The notes below the pieces were generated by a model that worked only from the letters and a program-made list of their open reading frames with translations, was not told the DNA's origin and did no database searches. A DNA stretch of 8,864 nucleotides from DAOTUB01 sp034437455 (GTDB lineage: Bacteria > Chloroflexota > Anaerolineae > B4-G1). This document shows, one piece after another, positions 1 to 6,391 of this stretch. Position 1 is the stretch's first letter. The number at the start of each line of letters is the position of its first letter. Made by a program: the position numbers and the translations under genes. The DNA lies in NCBI GenBank assembly GCA_034437455.1, contig DAOTUB010000110.1:1-8864 (forward strand). Reading direction: 5' to 3'.

Positions 1-138
1 GTGCAGCCGTTGGGCCAGAGATGCGTCCACTTCCTCCTCGACGTGCCTGAGGAACCAGGCGTGGACGGCGCGTCCCAGCGCGGCTGGAACGGTGGCGGGT
101 TCGTCGGCGTTCAGGGTGATGACGGCGGCGATGAGCAT
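1..138 (-). CDS. cas6: CRISPR pre-crRNA endoribonuclease Cas6 (N-terminal 46 codons, cut by window edge)
   Basis: Only the first 46 residues are present; the frame is open to base 1 and the gene continues outside the window. The protein begins MLIAAVITL, a hydrophobic first beta strand, then has an ATVPAALGRAVHAWFL stretch and an acidic helix ending in LAQRLH. This pattern (strand, then a G-R-x-x-H-A-x-F-L helix, then L-A-x-x-L-H) is typical of the first ferredoxin-like half of Cas6. Cas6 cleaves the pre-crRNA within the repeat to give the 5' handle that Cas10-Csm complexes use. The ATG at 138 lies two bases after the stop of the membrane CARF gene and has an AGGAG box at 146-150 at good spacing. 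Catalytic residues and the glycine-rich loop are outside the window, so activity cannot be judged. The family call rests on the short N-terminus and on being last in a csm operon. Confidence 0.8.
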   Translation of the reverse strand, partial: MLIAAVITLNADEPATVPAALGRAVHAWFLRHVEEEVDASLAQRLH

Positions 139-140
139 GC

Positions 141-884
141 TCACTCTCCTCTCGTGACGTAAAACGTCGTATCCACCAGCACCACGCGCTGGGTGCCCGG
201 GATGGGGTTGCCCTCGGTGTCCCGCTCGCTCTCCACGTACTCCAGCGCGCTATCGTGGGTGAGAGCGGCGAGCACCATGCCGGTGGTCATCGGCTTGGGG
301 CCGCCAGTGACATCGGCAATGACCTGCTCTGGCGTCAAGCCCGCCTCGGTCGCTTCTCGCTCCACGATCGTCCGCACCGCCTGGTAGGTCGCCTGCACAT
401 CCAACTCTTCGACGTAGAAAGGATGCAGTTTTGTCTCCTGCCCCAACAACTGCTGAGAAAGCTGACCATACGCCTCCCTCACCGGCTCGATGTTCTGCAT
501 CACCAGCCAGCAGTGAGCCGCGCCGCCGCGCTCCCGGTGATGCTCCAGGGCGAACAGCAGATGGTCGAACCGGCCCGGCCCGAAAAGCCAGATCAAGCCA
601 GCGTGAGGCGGGGCCAGGCGGCTCTCGTCCACGTCTACCTGCACATCCGGTTTTCGCTGCCGGTCCCGCCAATAGAGCCAGTAGGCTAGAGCGGTGAGAA
701 ACGCCGCGGCGATCACCGGTCGCCAGGTGGCAGCCAGGCTATCTGCCGGCGCCATCAACAGGTCGTAGGCCAGGTTACCCAGGATAGCCACCACAAACAA
801 CCCCAGCGCAAAAGCGCCCATCAACTCTGGCGAAGAACCACTACCAAGCAAAAAGGCGATCGAAAATTTAGTTCGTTGTCTCAT
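141..884 (-). CDS. Membrane-anchored CARF-domain protein (Cam1-like layout), putative cOA-gated membrane effector
   Basis: This 247-residue protein has two hydrophobic segments, about residues 21-43 and 56-72, followed by the basic stretch RDRQRK (73-78) and a soluble domain. The N-terminus is also basic (MRQRTK), and the short loop between the helices (44-53) has no positive charge. The positive-inside rule therefore places both ends, and the soluble domain, in the cytoplasm. The soluble domain has a Rossmann-like start (GLIWLFGPG, 96-104) and the motif DVTGGPKPM at 191-199, which matches the D-x-T-G-G-x-K-x-M ligand loop of CARF domains that bind cyclic oligoadenylate. Cam1, a known type III effector, joins a transmembrane segment to a CARF domain and depolarises the membrane when activated; this protein has the same order but two predicted helices. 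The start at 884 overlaps csx15 by 17 bases and has AGGAGG at 889-894. The CARF call is strong. The pore or membrane-disrupting role is inference. Confidence 0.82.
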   Translation of the reverse strand: MRQRTKFSIAFLLGSGSSPELMGAFALGLFVVAILGNLAYDLLMAPADSLAATWRPVIAAAFLTALAYWLYWRDRQRKPDVQVDVDESRLAPPHAGLIWLFGPGRFDHLLFALEHHRERGGAAHCWLVMQNIEPVREAYGQLSQQLLGQETKLHPFYVEELDVQATYQAVRTIVEREATEAGLTPEQVIADVTGGPKPMTTGMVLAALTHDSALEYVESERDTEGNPIPGTQRVVLVDTTFYVTRGE

Positions 885-1266
885 CGCTCCTCCTCTTCCG
901 CGCCGCGTCTCGCACGGCTTGCAGATCCACCAGTTCGGCCACCTCGAAGCGGGGCGGGGTGGAGCCAGGAACGGGACGCAGGCGCAGTATGGTGGGAAAG
1001 TAGCCCATACGCCCGTGCAAGTGAGCCAACAGCGTCACGGCGATAAAGTTAAAAGCGGAGGGATTGACCAGGAGCGGCGCTGTCTCCCACTCTCGTGGTG
1101 CAAGCCCGCTCTCGTCTACCAGAGATTCTACTTGTCCGGGAAAGGGCTGTTCGTGATCAAAGTCGACCGGCACATCCACGATCCGCTCGATGGTCTGTCC
1201 GGCGAGCGTCTCCACCTGGCTCAATTGTTCTGGGGTGAGAGGATGAGAAAAGTTGAGTAGGATCAT
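868..1266 (-). CDS. csx15: CRISPR-associated protein Csx15, small cOA-binding/ring-nuclease candidate
   Basis: This 132-residue soluble protein begins MILLNFSHPLTPEQL, which I recognise as the conserved start of the Csx15 family. The second half has another conserved block, LLAHLHGRMGYFPTILRLRP (about 81-100). Both blocks look like beta-strand plus helix units of a small Rossmann-type fold, and the tail is basic (RKRR). Csx15 occurs almost only beside type III systems and is grouped with small proteins proposed to bind or degrade cyclic oligoadenylate, limiting the signal that activates Csx1-type nucleases. No catalytic residue can be assigned from sequence alone, so sequestering the signal and hydrolysing it are both possible. 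The ATG at 1266 is chosen over an ATG 90 bases upstream because it has AGGAGGT at 1270-1276 and forms a 4-base ATGA overlap with the csx1 stop. The family call is fairly firm; the biochemical role is inferred. Confidence 0.75.
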   Translation of the reverse strand: MILLNFSHPLTPEQLSQVETLAGQTIERIVDVPVDFDHEQPFPGQVESLVDESGLAPREWETAPLLVNPSAFNFIAVTLLAHLHGRMGYFPTILRLRPVPGSTPPRFEVAELVDLQAVRDAARKRRSDETTN

Positions 1267-2537
1267 ACGACCTCCTGGGCAGCATCCGGGATATCTGTCA
1301 AGAGTGACTGGGCCAGACGTTCCAGTTGGGGATAGATTTGCGCCATCTTGCGACACAAATCCGACGCGCTCTTGGGCTGTTCATTCATCCCCACGTGGGC
1401 GATGTCGTTGCGCAAGTCCGTCACCTTGCTCCACATCGAGATCAGCTCGTTGAGATCTGGCAGATTGGCTAGGTCGGCGTCGTAGGATGAAGATCGGTCT
1501 ACCACCTTACCGGCGCGGCGACGGGTTTCGTTGTTCAACGCCCCTTCGATGGGAAACCGTTCGTCATCCAGATCTACCAACGAGATAGCCCTCACCCGGC
1601 AAGCGACCAGCGAGACCAGCCATTCTCGCGCCAGCGTAGCCGCTTGCACGATCTGTTCCTTGTCCAAGTACCAGCGGATCATGGCGAGTTGCAGGCGCAA
1701 GTTGGCGGCCCAGTTGGAGCGTTCGAGGGGCATAGACAGGGCGAACGGGGCATACGAGTTGCGCACCTGCTCGGTCAGCAGAGCAAAGGGATGAGCGCGG
1801 GCAGCCACGGCGTCGCGGGCCTGGCTCAGGGCGCTCTCGAGCTGCCCGGCAGCCTCCATCGTCTCCAGAGGGCGAGTCACGCTTAGCGCCAGCGACACGC
1901 CCTCAATGGCAGAGGCGGCTTTTTTCAAGTCCTGGCCCAGGGCGCGGGCATCCAGATCGTCGCGCATTGTCAGGCCCGGTGGCATACGCTCGCGCAACAG
2001 GCTGGCCAGTGGGCGACTATCTCCCGTCTCGATAAAGCGGGTCGAGGCGGTGAGCCAGTCGAGCAAGCCCACAAAGGGGGTCAGGTCAAAGACAGGCGAG
2101 CGATTGGTCTTTTCGTCGCGCGCCTCGAACGCCCCATAGATCACGCCCCTCACATCCACTCGCCGAACTGCGCGCAGATAGGCAGCGGCCAGAAAGACGA
2201 GCAGGGGAAGCGAGCGGTAAGAATTTGTAATGTCAAAGAGCACCCGGTCGCCTTCCACCACCGCTCCAGTCAGAGCGTCAAAGATTCCCCAAAGCGCGGC
2301 TTCAGAATGGCTTTCGGGGATGGGGACGGGTTCCAAAAGCTCTCCCAACCGTCGCTGCAACTCGGCCAGATTTTCGTGCTTTTGCACGGTCGGCGTGACA
2401 AAGACGAGGAGCTTTTCCAGTTCAGGGAAAAAGTGGGGCAGCGCCTCGGCAAAGAAGCGGGTTTCAAACTCCTGGTCATCGTAGACATACGTGGCGAGTG
2501 TATAATTGGTTGGACCCAGAAAGGATATGGCTTTCAC
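1263..2537 (-). CDS. csx1: Csx1-type CARF-HEPN ribonuclease, TM1812 family
   Basis: This 424-residue protein starts MKAISFLGPTNYTLATYVY and continues through RFFAEAL (27-33), both typical of the TM1812 (Csx1) family. The N-terminal CARF domain, about residues 1-170, has the ligand loop FDITNSYRSLPL at 101-112; family members commonly show a T-H-G/S-F-R version. A helical middle contains IRWYLDKEQ and ends in AREWLVS. The C-terminal HEPN domain holds the catalytic R-x4-H motif as RNDIAH, with Arg376 and His381. Such proteins dimerise, bind cyclic oligoadenylate made by Cas10, and become non-specific single-strand RNases. Translation begins at GTG 2537, which overlaps the csm5 stop as GTGA and is preceded by AAGGAGGT at 2543-2550 with five-base spacing. 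It takes the place Csm6 holds in many III-A loci. All key motifs are present, so an active enzyme is expected. Confidence 0.92.
   Translation of the reverse strand: MKAISFLGPTNYTLATYVYDDQEFETRFFAEALPHFFPELEKLLVFVTPTVQKHENLAELQRRLGELLEPVPIPESHSEAALWGIFDALTGAVVEGDRVLFDITNSYRSLPLLVFLAAAYLRAVRRVDVRGVIYGAFEARDEKTNRSPVFDLTPFVGLLDWLTASTRFIETGDSRPLASLLRERMPPGLTMRDDLDARALGQDLKKAASAIEGVSLALSVTRPLETMEAAGQLESALSQARDAVAARAHPFALLTEQVRNSYAPFALSMPLERSNWAANLRLQLAMIRWYLDKEQIVQAATLAREWLVSLVACRVRAISLVDLDDERFPIEGALNNETRRRAGKVVDRSSSYDADLANLPDLNELISMWSKVTDLRNDIAHVGMNEQPKSASDLCRKMAQIYPQLERLAQSLLTDIPDAAQEVV
1270..1276 (-). promoter_or_regulatory. Shine-Dalgarno of csx15, deciding the internal start
   Basis: AGGAGGT on the minus strand sits three bases before ATG 1266, inside the csx1 3' end. 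This decides the short 132-residue form over a longer in-frame ATG at 1356, whose added 30 residues would only be csx1 sequence in another frame. Confidence 0.85.
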
Positions 2538-4021
2538 ACGTAACCTCCTTCAGGTTTCACATCCTCCAGGTGAATCCCAGCGTCGTCCAAGACGACAGTG
2601 AAGGAAACCTTCTGATCTTTGACGAGAAAACGCACGCCCTCGCGCAGTTGCTCGAGCCGTACTTCAAGCTCTGCCTCGTTCCCGTCTGGCAGGATGGCGC
2701 CGCGACCACGGTCGAAATTGTAGTAAACGACGACGCCAGTATGCGGGCCGGGGACGATGGTGGGCGGCGGCGGTTCTGCTGGCGGATCGACGGGCGCGGG
2801 CGGATCGGTCACTGGCGGGTGGGCTTGCTCTTCCGCCACCTTGGCTGGGGCGATCTGGAGCCGGACCCAACCCAGCGGGACCCACTGATTCTGACGATTA
2901 AGCGCCACCGTGCGGCTCTTTGGAGCAAAGGGCCTGGGCAACGGTGGATTTCTCAGACTGCGATGGGGACGTCCGACCGTTAATCTATAGCTATCCAGCA
3001 CCTCTCGAAAAGTGGCGTCGTCGAGCAAATCCGTGATCGTCTTGTCGTCATAGCCCGCGCCCCAACCCAGCCTCAACAGACAAGCGCCATCTGCGATAGC
3101 CTCCTCCAACCGGATTTTCAGTTGGCTATAGAACAATTCTCCAAGCTTCCAGCGCGTCTTTGTGGCAAAAGTATGTTCCTGCTGGATTTGCTCCTCGGCG
3201 ACGCAATTACAGGCCTCCAAAAGCGCCCCTACTCTACTCCGGTTCATCGGGAAGCCTAGCTCCTTGGCGGCAAGGGGAGAGAGCAGTTCATCCAGGATTG
3301 TGAGACGGGCGTGCAGCTTGATCTGCCGTCGAATGACTTCTGGATAGAGCGAGATAGGCTGTCCACGACGTCCTTTCTTCTCCACCAGGCGTCCAGTCCC
3401 CTCGTTGCACACCGAGAGGATGCGGGCCTCGGTAGATTGCAGGTTCTTCTCGATCGCCACCGGTTGCGTGTCGGCAATTTGGAAGAGCCGGGTCCACTCG
3501 TGATGTTGATCCTGGCCAAAGACAGCCCGTTCCAGGGCGTCGTCGGCCCGCTTGCGGTTGGGCTGGCTTCCGTGTATCTGACTGCGCACGTGTCTGGCAG
3601 CCTGCTGACGCTGCGCCGAATCCTGGATCAATGTCGCTCGCAACAAAGCGGAGCGTATCGCGCCTTTGAGCGAAGAACCAGGAATGTAAAGACGCGGCGG
3701 ACGCCCTGGCGCTTTGATATGAGACATGTAGAAGCGATTGGGTCTTCCGCCAAAGTGTTCGAGCTCGTAGAGCGCCACCGCCACGGGATCGATGTATGCG
3801 TCCTGCAAGAAATCCTTCAGCGAGCGGCGACGATCCAGACTAAACCTTTCAAACTGACTCAGGAGACGTGGAGAGCTGGCGAGCTTTCGAAACAGTGCGC
3901 CCTCATCCACCACCCACGCTCTGCCGTCGTCGACCCAGACACTTTTTGGACCGAGCCGTTCGCCGGAGCCGATGTGAAGTGGAGAAAGCACGGTGATTTC
4001 CAGGCGATACGTGTTTGTCAT
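2534..4021 (-). CDS. csm5: Type III-A RAMP subunit Csm5 with a C-terminal cold-shock-like domain
   Basis: This 495-residue protein has a Csm5 core at about residues 1-390. The core starts MTNTYRLEITVLSPLHIGSG, with the usual RAMP first strand and LHIGSG turn, and has IPGSSLKGAIRSALL, the motif shared by Csm3, Csm4 and Csm5. Csm5 caps the 3' crRNA end of the Csm filament and helps recruit host nucleases for crRNA trimming. After the core comes a Pro-rich linker (391-428) and a domain at 429-490 that aligns with cold-shock proteins along its whole length, including GVVVYYNFDRGRGAI and DQKVSFTVV. Csm5 proteins are usually about 350-400 residues, so the tail is extra. The frame is continuous, with no sign of a frameshift. 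ATG 4021 is one base after the csm4 stop (TGAGATG), with GGGAGGTG at 4026-4033. The Csm5 call is firm; the domain call is by residue pattern. Confidence 0.93.
   Translation of the reverse strand: MTNTYRLEITVLSPLHIGSGERLGPKSVWVDDGRAWVVDEGALFRKLASSPRLLSQFERFSLDRRRSLKDFLQDAYIDPVAVALYELEHFGGRPNRFYMSHIKAPGRPPRLYIPGSSLKGAIRSALLRATLIQDSAQRQQAARHVRSQIHGSQPNRKRADDALERAVFGQDQHHEWTRLFQIADTQPVAIEKNLQSTEARILSVCNEGTGRLVEKKGRRGQPISLYPEVIRRQIKLHARLTILDELLSPLAAKELGFPMNRSRVGALLEACNCVAEEQIQQEHTFATKTRWKLGELFYSQLKIRLEEAIADGACLLRLGWGAGYDDKTITDLLDDATFREVLDSYRLTVGRPHRSLRNPPLPRPFAPKSRTVALNRQNQWVPLGWVRLQIAPAKVAEEQAHPPVTDPPAPVDPPAEPPPPTIVPGPHTGVVVYYNFDRGRGAILPDGNEAELEVRLEQLREGVRFLVKDQKVSFTVVLDDAGIHLEDVKPEGGYV
2543..2550 (-). 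promoter_or_regulatory. Shine-Dalgarno of csx1, fixing a GTG start
   Basis: AAGGAGGT on the minus strand ends five bases before GTG at 2537. It is one of the strongest Shine-Dalgarno boxes in the window and lies inside the last codons of csm5. It supports the GTG as the true start and suggests that csx1 can recruit ribosomes independently of, as well as coupled to, csm5. Confidence 0.85.
2552..2737 (-). other. Cold-shock-domain-like module at the Csm5 C-terminus
   Basis: Residues 429-490 of Csm5 follow the cold-shock domain layout. There is a first strand like the G-x-V-K-W-F-N of CspA, here GVVVYYNF; then D-R-G-R-G-A-I where CspA has D-K-G-F-G-F-I (RNP1); then P-D-G; a strand LEVRL where CspA has VFVHF (RNP2); then KDQKVSFTV and a closing LEDVKP. 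Several aromatic residues that stack on RNA in CspA are replaced by Arg, Ala or Leu, so the fold is supported better than canonical single-strand RNA binding. A role in holding crRNA 3' ends, target RNA or an accessory nuclease is inference. Confidence 0.75.
2738..2851 (-). other. Proline-rich flexible linker in Csm5
   Basis: Residues 391-428 are dominated by Pro, Ala, Val and acidic residues, with runs such as PPAPVDPPAEPPPP. Such a stretch should be extended and unstructured, tethering the cold-shock-like domain to the Csm5 core so that it can sample space around the crRNA 3' end. Confidence 0.8.
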
Positions 4022-4022
4022 C

Positions 4023-5072
4023 TCACACCTCCCACGCGCCCCACAAGGGGATAGTCAAGCCATCGTAGTAGACGGTACGCTCGCCGATGGAACCGAGCGG
4101 CAAGAGACGACCATAGAGATCGTCGCGCGTTCCCGTCGCCTCGAAAAGCCCGCCTGGTTGGAAGGTCCGCAACGTGGCGACGTAGACTCGTTGCCGACCC
4201 TGAGGATAACGATTCTCCGCTTTCTGGCGAATCACGCCGAGGGTGTAGACGATGGGTACGGTTTCGTCAGGCGTGCAAGGGATGTAGTGGGAGAGATTGA
4301 GAAAACGTTTGCTCCCTCGAAGCGGCGGGAAGGAAGCATCCCACAGTTGTGGCGGATCAACCTCAAAGCGAAAATGTCCCTTGCCCACACTCCGCTTGCC
4401 TCCCAGCCCGGTATCTTCGACAAAGCGGAAAGCGGCGCAGAGTTTGGACCAGAGATCATCGTCGCTCCAGACGGCAAACCAAAGTCCGGCCCACCCCCGG
4501 TCGTAAAAGGTTTCCTCCTGGTGGAAAAGCAACCCTCCCGCCGTCGCCCCGGCTAGCCGATCCACGCTGTTGCGCTGGACGATGACTCGATGCCAAGGGC
4601 GGCAAGTTTTATTCTGTCTTGCGATCTGCTGCGCTTCTGACGCCAGGAAGAGGGTTTTGTAATGAATCTCTATTCCCTTTTGCATAACTTGGCGGAAAAG
4701 CTCCGCCGGCTTCCAGGTTCCATCGCGCAGTCGTTGGGCCACGCCGGGAGAGAGATAAGCAGCCTTTTGTACCTTCTTGGCTATATCTACCCGTTCTGCG
4801 ATGGGACGTTGTGGATAGGCCTCCACGATGGAGGACGGAATTCGAAAGGGCGGGCGGGGCAAGAGCAAATAAAGCTTCCCGGCGCGGTCACGCAAGTAGG
4901 GGTAGGCTCCGCTCATCGCAAAGCGTGCCCCGTTTCCGAAACCAGAGAGCATTGCGCCCACGTCTTCGCCCAGGGCCGCCAAGGCCCAGCAGGTGGCCCC
5001 AAAGAGAGTGTGAGAGAGGATGGGGCTGGCCTGCGGCCCTAGAGGGCGCAACAATATCACGCGCCGCTGCAT
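4023..5072 (-). CDS. csm4: Type III-A RAMP subunit Csm4
   Basis: This 349-residue protein starts MQRRVILLRPLGP and has SHTLFGATCWAL (20-31), the family's conserved (S/D)-x-T-L-F-G-x-x-C-W signature. The middle has YPYLRD and a PFRIPSS segment, and the G-rich RAMP loop is GLGGKRSVGKGHF at 222-234. Csm4 binds the 5' handle of the crRNA and bridges Cas10 to the Csm3 backbone. A longer in-frame ATG exists at 5318, but its 82 extra residues would be csm3 sequence read out of frame. The start at 5072 is one base after the csm3 stop, gives the family's N-terminus, and has a modest AAGGGGA box at 5081-5087. No truncation or missing motif is apparent. It is likely dependent on translation coupling with csm3. 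Confidence 0.95.
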   Translation of the reverse strand: MQRRVILLRPLGPQASPILSHTLFGATCWALAALGEDVGAMLSGFGNGARFAMSGAYPYLRDRAGKLYLLLPRPPFRIPSSIVEAYPQRPIAERVDIAKKVQKAAYLSPGVAQRLRDGTWKPAELFRQVMQKGIEIHYKTLFLASEAQQIARQNKTCRPWHRVIVQRNSVDRLAGATAGGLLFHQEETFYDRGWAGLWFAVWSDDDLWSKLCAAFRFVEDTGLGGKRSVGKGHFRFEVDPPQLWDASFPPLRGSKRFLNLSHYIPCTPDETVPIVYTLGVIRQKAENRYPQGRQRVYVATLRTFQPGGLFEATGTRDDLYGRLLPLGSIGERTVYYDGLTIPLWGAWEV

Positions 5073-5073
5073 C

Positions 5074-5958
5074 TCACCAGTCCCCTTTTTGAAACGTGGC
5101 CGCCAGCGTACGCACATTCTTGCCCTGCGCTGCCGTGATGTGCTGTTCCACCTGGCCGTCTGTGTAATATTCCTTGGATCGCCATACGACTTGCAGATCG
5201 TGGAATTCGATCTGCCCGTGTCCTCGCGAGCCGCCGCCTCCCAACGCCGTGTCCTCCAGCAGCGCCATCGCCGCAAAGAGGGTGCGCAAGAGTTCTTTGT
5301 CCTTGTCCAAGTAGACATCGAGGATGAGGGTAAAGTCGAACTCGGTATCGGCAGGCACGCGTTCGATGGGCCGGGGGGTGGCCTCCGACGTCACCCGATC
5401 CAGCGCGTTCTCCGTCTTGACCTCGGTAAAAACGTCGGTGCCCAGAATATGCTGCAATTCCTTAACACTGCGGTCGTTCAAGAAAGCATCGCGCACAGTG
5501 AGACGGGTGGGACCGGCCTGGGCGCGAACCGTCTCGTCGTCCGAGGCCGGGCCAAAAATGCGAGCCAGCGTGTAGGCGGCGTCCCAAAGAGCGGGATCGA
5601 CGGTCTGATTCTGCTCCTCCTGCGATTCCTGGGCAGCGGCGGTCTCTTCTCCGTCGTCCACGGTGCTGGTTTCTGGGCCGCGTTCTTTTTTCAATTCCTG
5701 GCATTCGTAGGCCGGGTACCCCTCGTGCTTCGAATGTTTCCCGATCAATCCCAGGTTCCACTCTGTCACCGCGCGCAGCTTACCCTTGAGCGAGGAACCA
5801 GGGATGTAAGGTAGATCGGTCAGAGGGTCCTTGATGACGGGATTATCCAGTCCGCCAATCTCGATGCCTGTGTCACTCCCGCCGATGTGGAGTCCGGTCA
5901 GGCAGTGGATTTTTCCCTGGATGATGTACTTTCCTTTGAATTCAGATGGGTGTGTCAT
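5074..5958 (-). CDS. csm3: Type III-A backbone RAMP and target-RNA nuclease Csm3
   Basis: This 294-residue protein has the classic Csm3 start: TGLHIGGSD at 21-29, IEIGGLDNPVIKDP at 32-45, and IPGSSLKGKLR at 52-62. Asp38 matches the catalytic Asp (Asp33 in Streptococcus thermophilus Csm3) that cuts bound target RNA at 6-nucleotide steps. The G-rich loop LGGGGSRGHG lies near the C-terminus. Several Csm3 copies form the backbone along the crRNA guide. Most Csm3 proteins are about 210-250 residues; the extra length here is largely an acidic, Gln/Glu-rich insertion at about residues 90-121. His75, His78 and Cys86 lie where zinc-binding residues occur in some homologues, but the full set is not obvious. 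The start at 5958 is 14 bases after the csm2 stop, with AAGGAG at 5969-5974. Confidence 0.96.
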   Translation of the reverse strand: MTHPSEFKGKYIIQGKIHCLTGLHIGGSDTGIEIGGLDNPVIKDPLTDLPYIPGSSLKGKLRAVTEWNLGLIGKHSKHEGYPAYECQELKKERGPETSTVDDGEETAAAQESQEEQNQTVDPALWDAAYTLARIFGPASDDETVRAQAGPTRLTVRDAFLNDRSVKELQHILGTDVFTEVKTENALDRVTSEATPRPIERVPADTEFDFTLILDVYLDKDKELLRTLFAAMALLEDTALGGGGSRGHGQIEFHDLQVVWRSKEYYTDGQVEQHITAAQGKNVRTLAATFQKGDW

Positions 5959-5972
5959 CGTTATCCTTCTCC

Positions 5973-6386
5973 TTATTTGTAGAACTTTTGATAGGCCACG
6001 ACTGCGCTGATGAACTGGACCAATCGTCGCAGGTCGCCCACCGTTTTCAGCTTGTCGCTCTGCAGGCAGAGTTTGAGCGCCTCATAGAACTCGCGAGGAA
6101 TCAACTCTCGCCCAACCGCGTAGGCCAGTTCCGGGGCCAACAGGGTCAGGCGCAGCCGGTCGTCATCAGAGAGAGACTCGTCGTCTGTCTCCCGTCGGTT
6201 ACGGCGCTCGATCTGCTTGATCGTGTGAAAAATACGCCGGGTCTGAGTAGGTTTAAGGTCCTTCTGATGCTCGCGAGCGATCTCTGCTGCGACTTGCTCC
6301 TCTCCGGCAAAGTCAGCAGGGATCAGTAATTCGGTCAACGTTCCAGCTTGCTGCAAGCGTTGTTTGAGTTCGGCCACAGTTTCCAT
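5973..6386 (-). CDS. csm2: Type III-A small subunit Csm2
   Basis: This 137-residue, mostly helical and charged protein carries typical Csm2 landmarks: LKPTQTRRIF followed by IKQIE in the middle, LLAPELAYAVGR, and the C-terminal LRRLVQFISAVVAYQKFYK. Csm2 copies form the minor filament of the Csm complex, lying along the crRNA-target duplex between Cas10 and Csm5. An in-frame ATG further up at 6497 would overlap cas10 by over 100 bases and add residues unlike Csm2, so the start at 6386 is chosen. It lies five bases after the cas10 stop and has AAGGAG at 6395-6400 at eight-base spacing. Csm2 is the family that distinguishes III-A from III-B (which has Cmr5), so this gene helps fix the subtype. 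Confidence 0.93.
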   Translation of the reverse strand: METVAELKQRLQQAGTLTELLIPADFAGEEQVAAEIAREHQKDLKPTQTRRIFHTIKQIERRNRRETDDESLSDDDRLRLTLLAPELAYAVGRELIPREFYEALKLCLQSDKLKTVGDLRRLVQFISAVVAYQKFYK

Positions 6387-6391
6387 TTTTC

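Noticed and set aside
3311..4054. 247-codon open frame on the plus strand
   Set aside because: It lies antisense to csm5 and has no recognisable domain, so it is taken as a shadow frame.
5073..5318. N-terminal extension of csm4 up to an ATG at 5318
   Set aside because: The added 82 residues overlap csm3 in another frame and do not resemble Csm4. The start at 5072 gives the conserved N-terminus.
5020..5814. 264-codon open frame on the plus strand
   Set aside because: It is antisense to csm3 and csm4, which have clear family motifs, and it encodes no recognisable protein. Long antisense frames are expected in GC-rich genes.
3668..5819. Near-identical segments in csm5 (about 3668-3692) and csm3 (about 5787-5813)
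   Set aside because: They encode the shared I-P-G-S-S-L-K-G motif of paralogous RAMP proteins, so they reflect protein homology and not a DNA repeat element.
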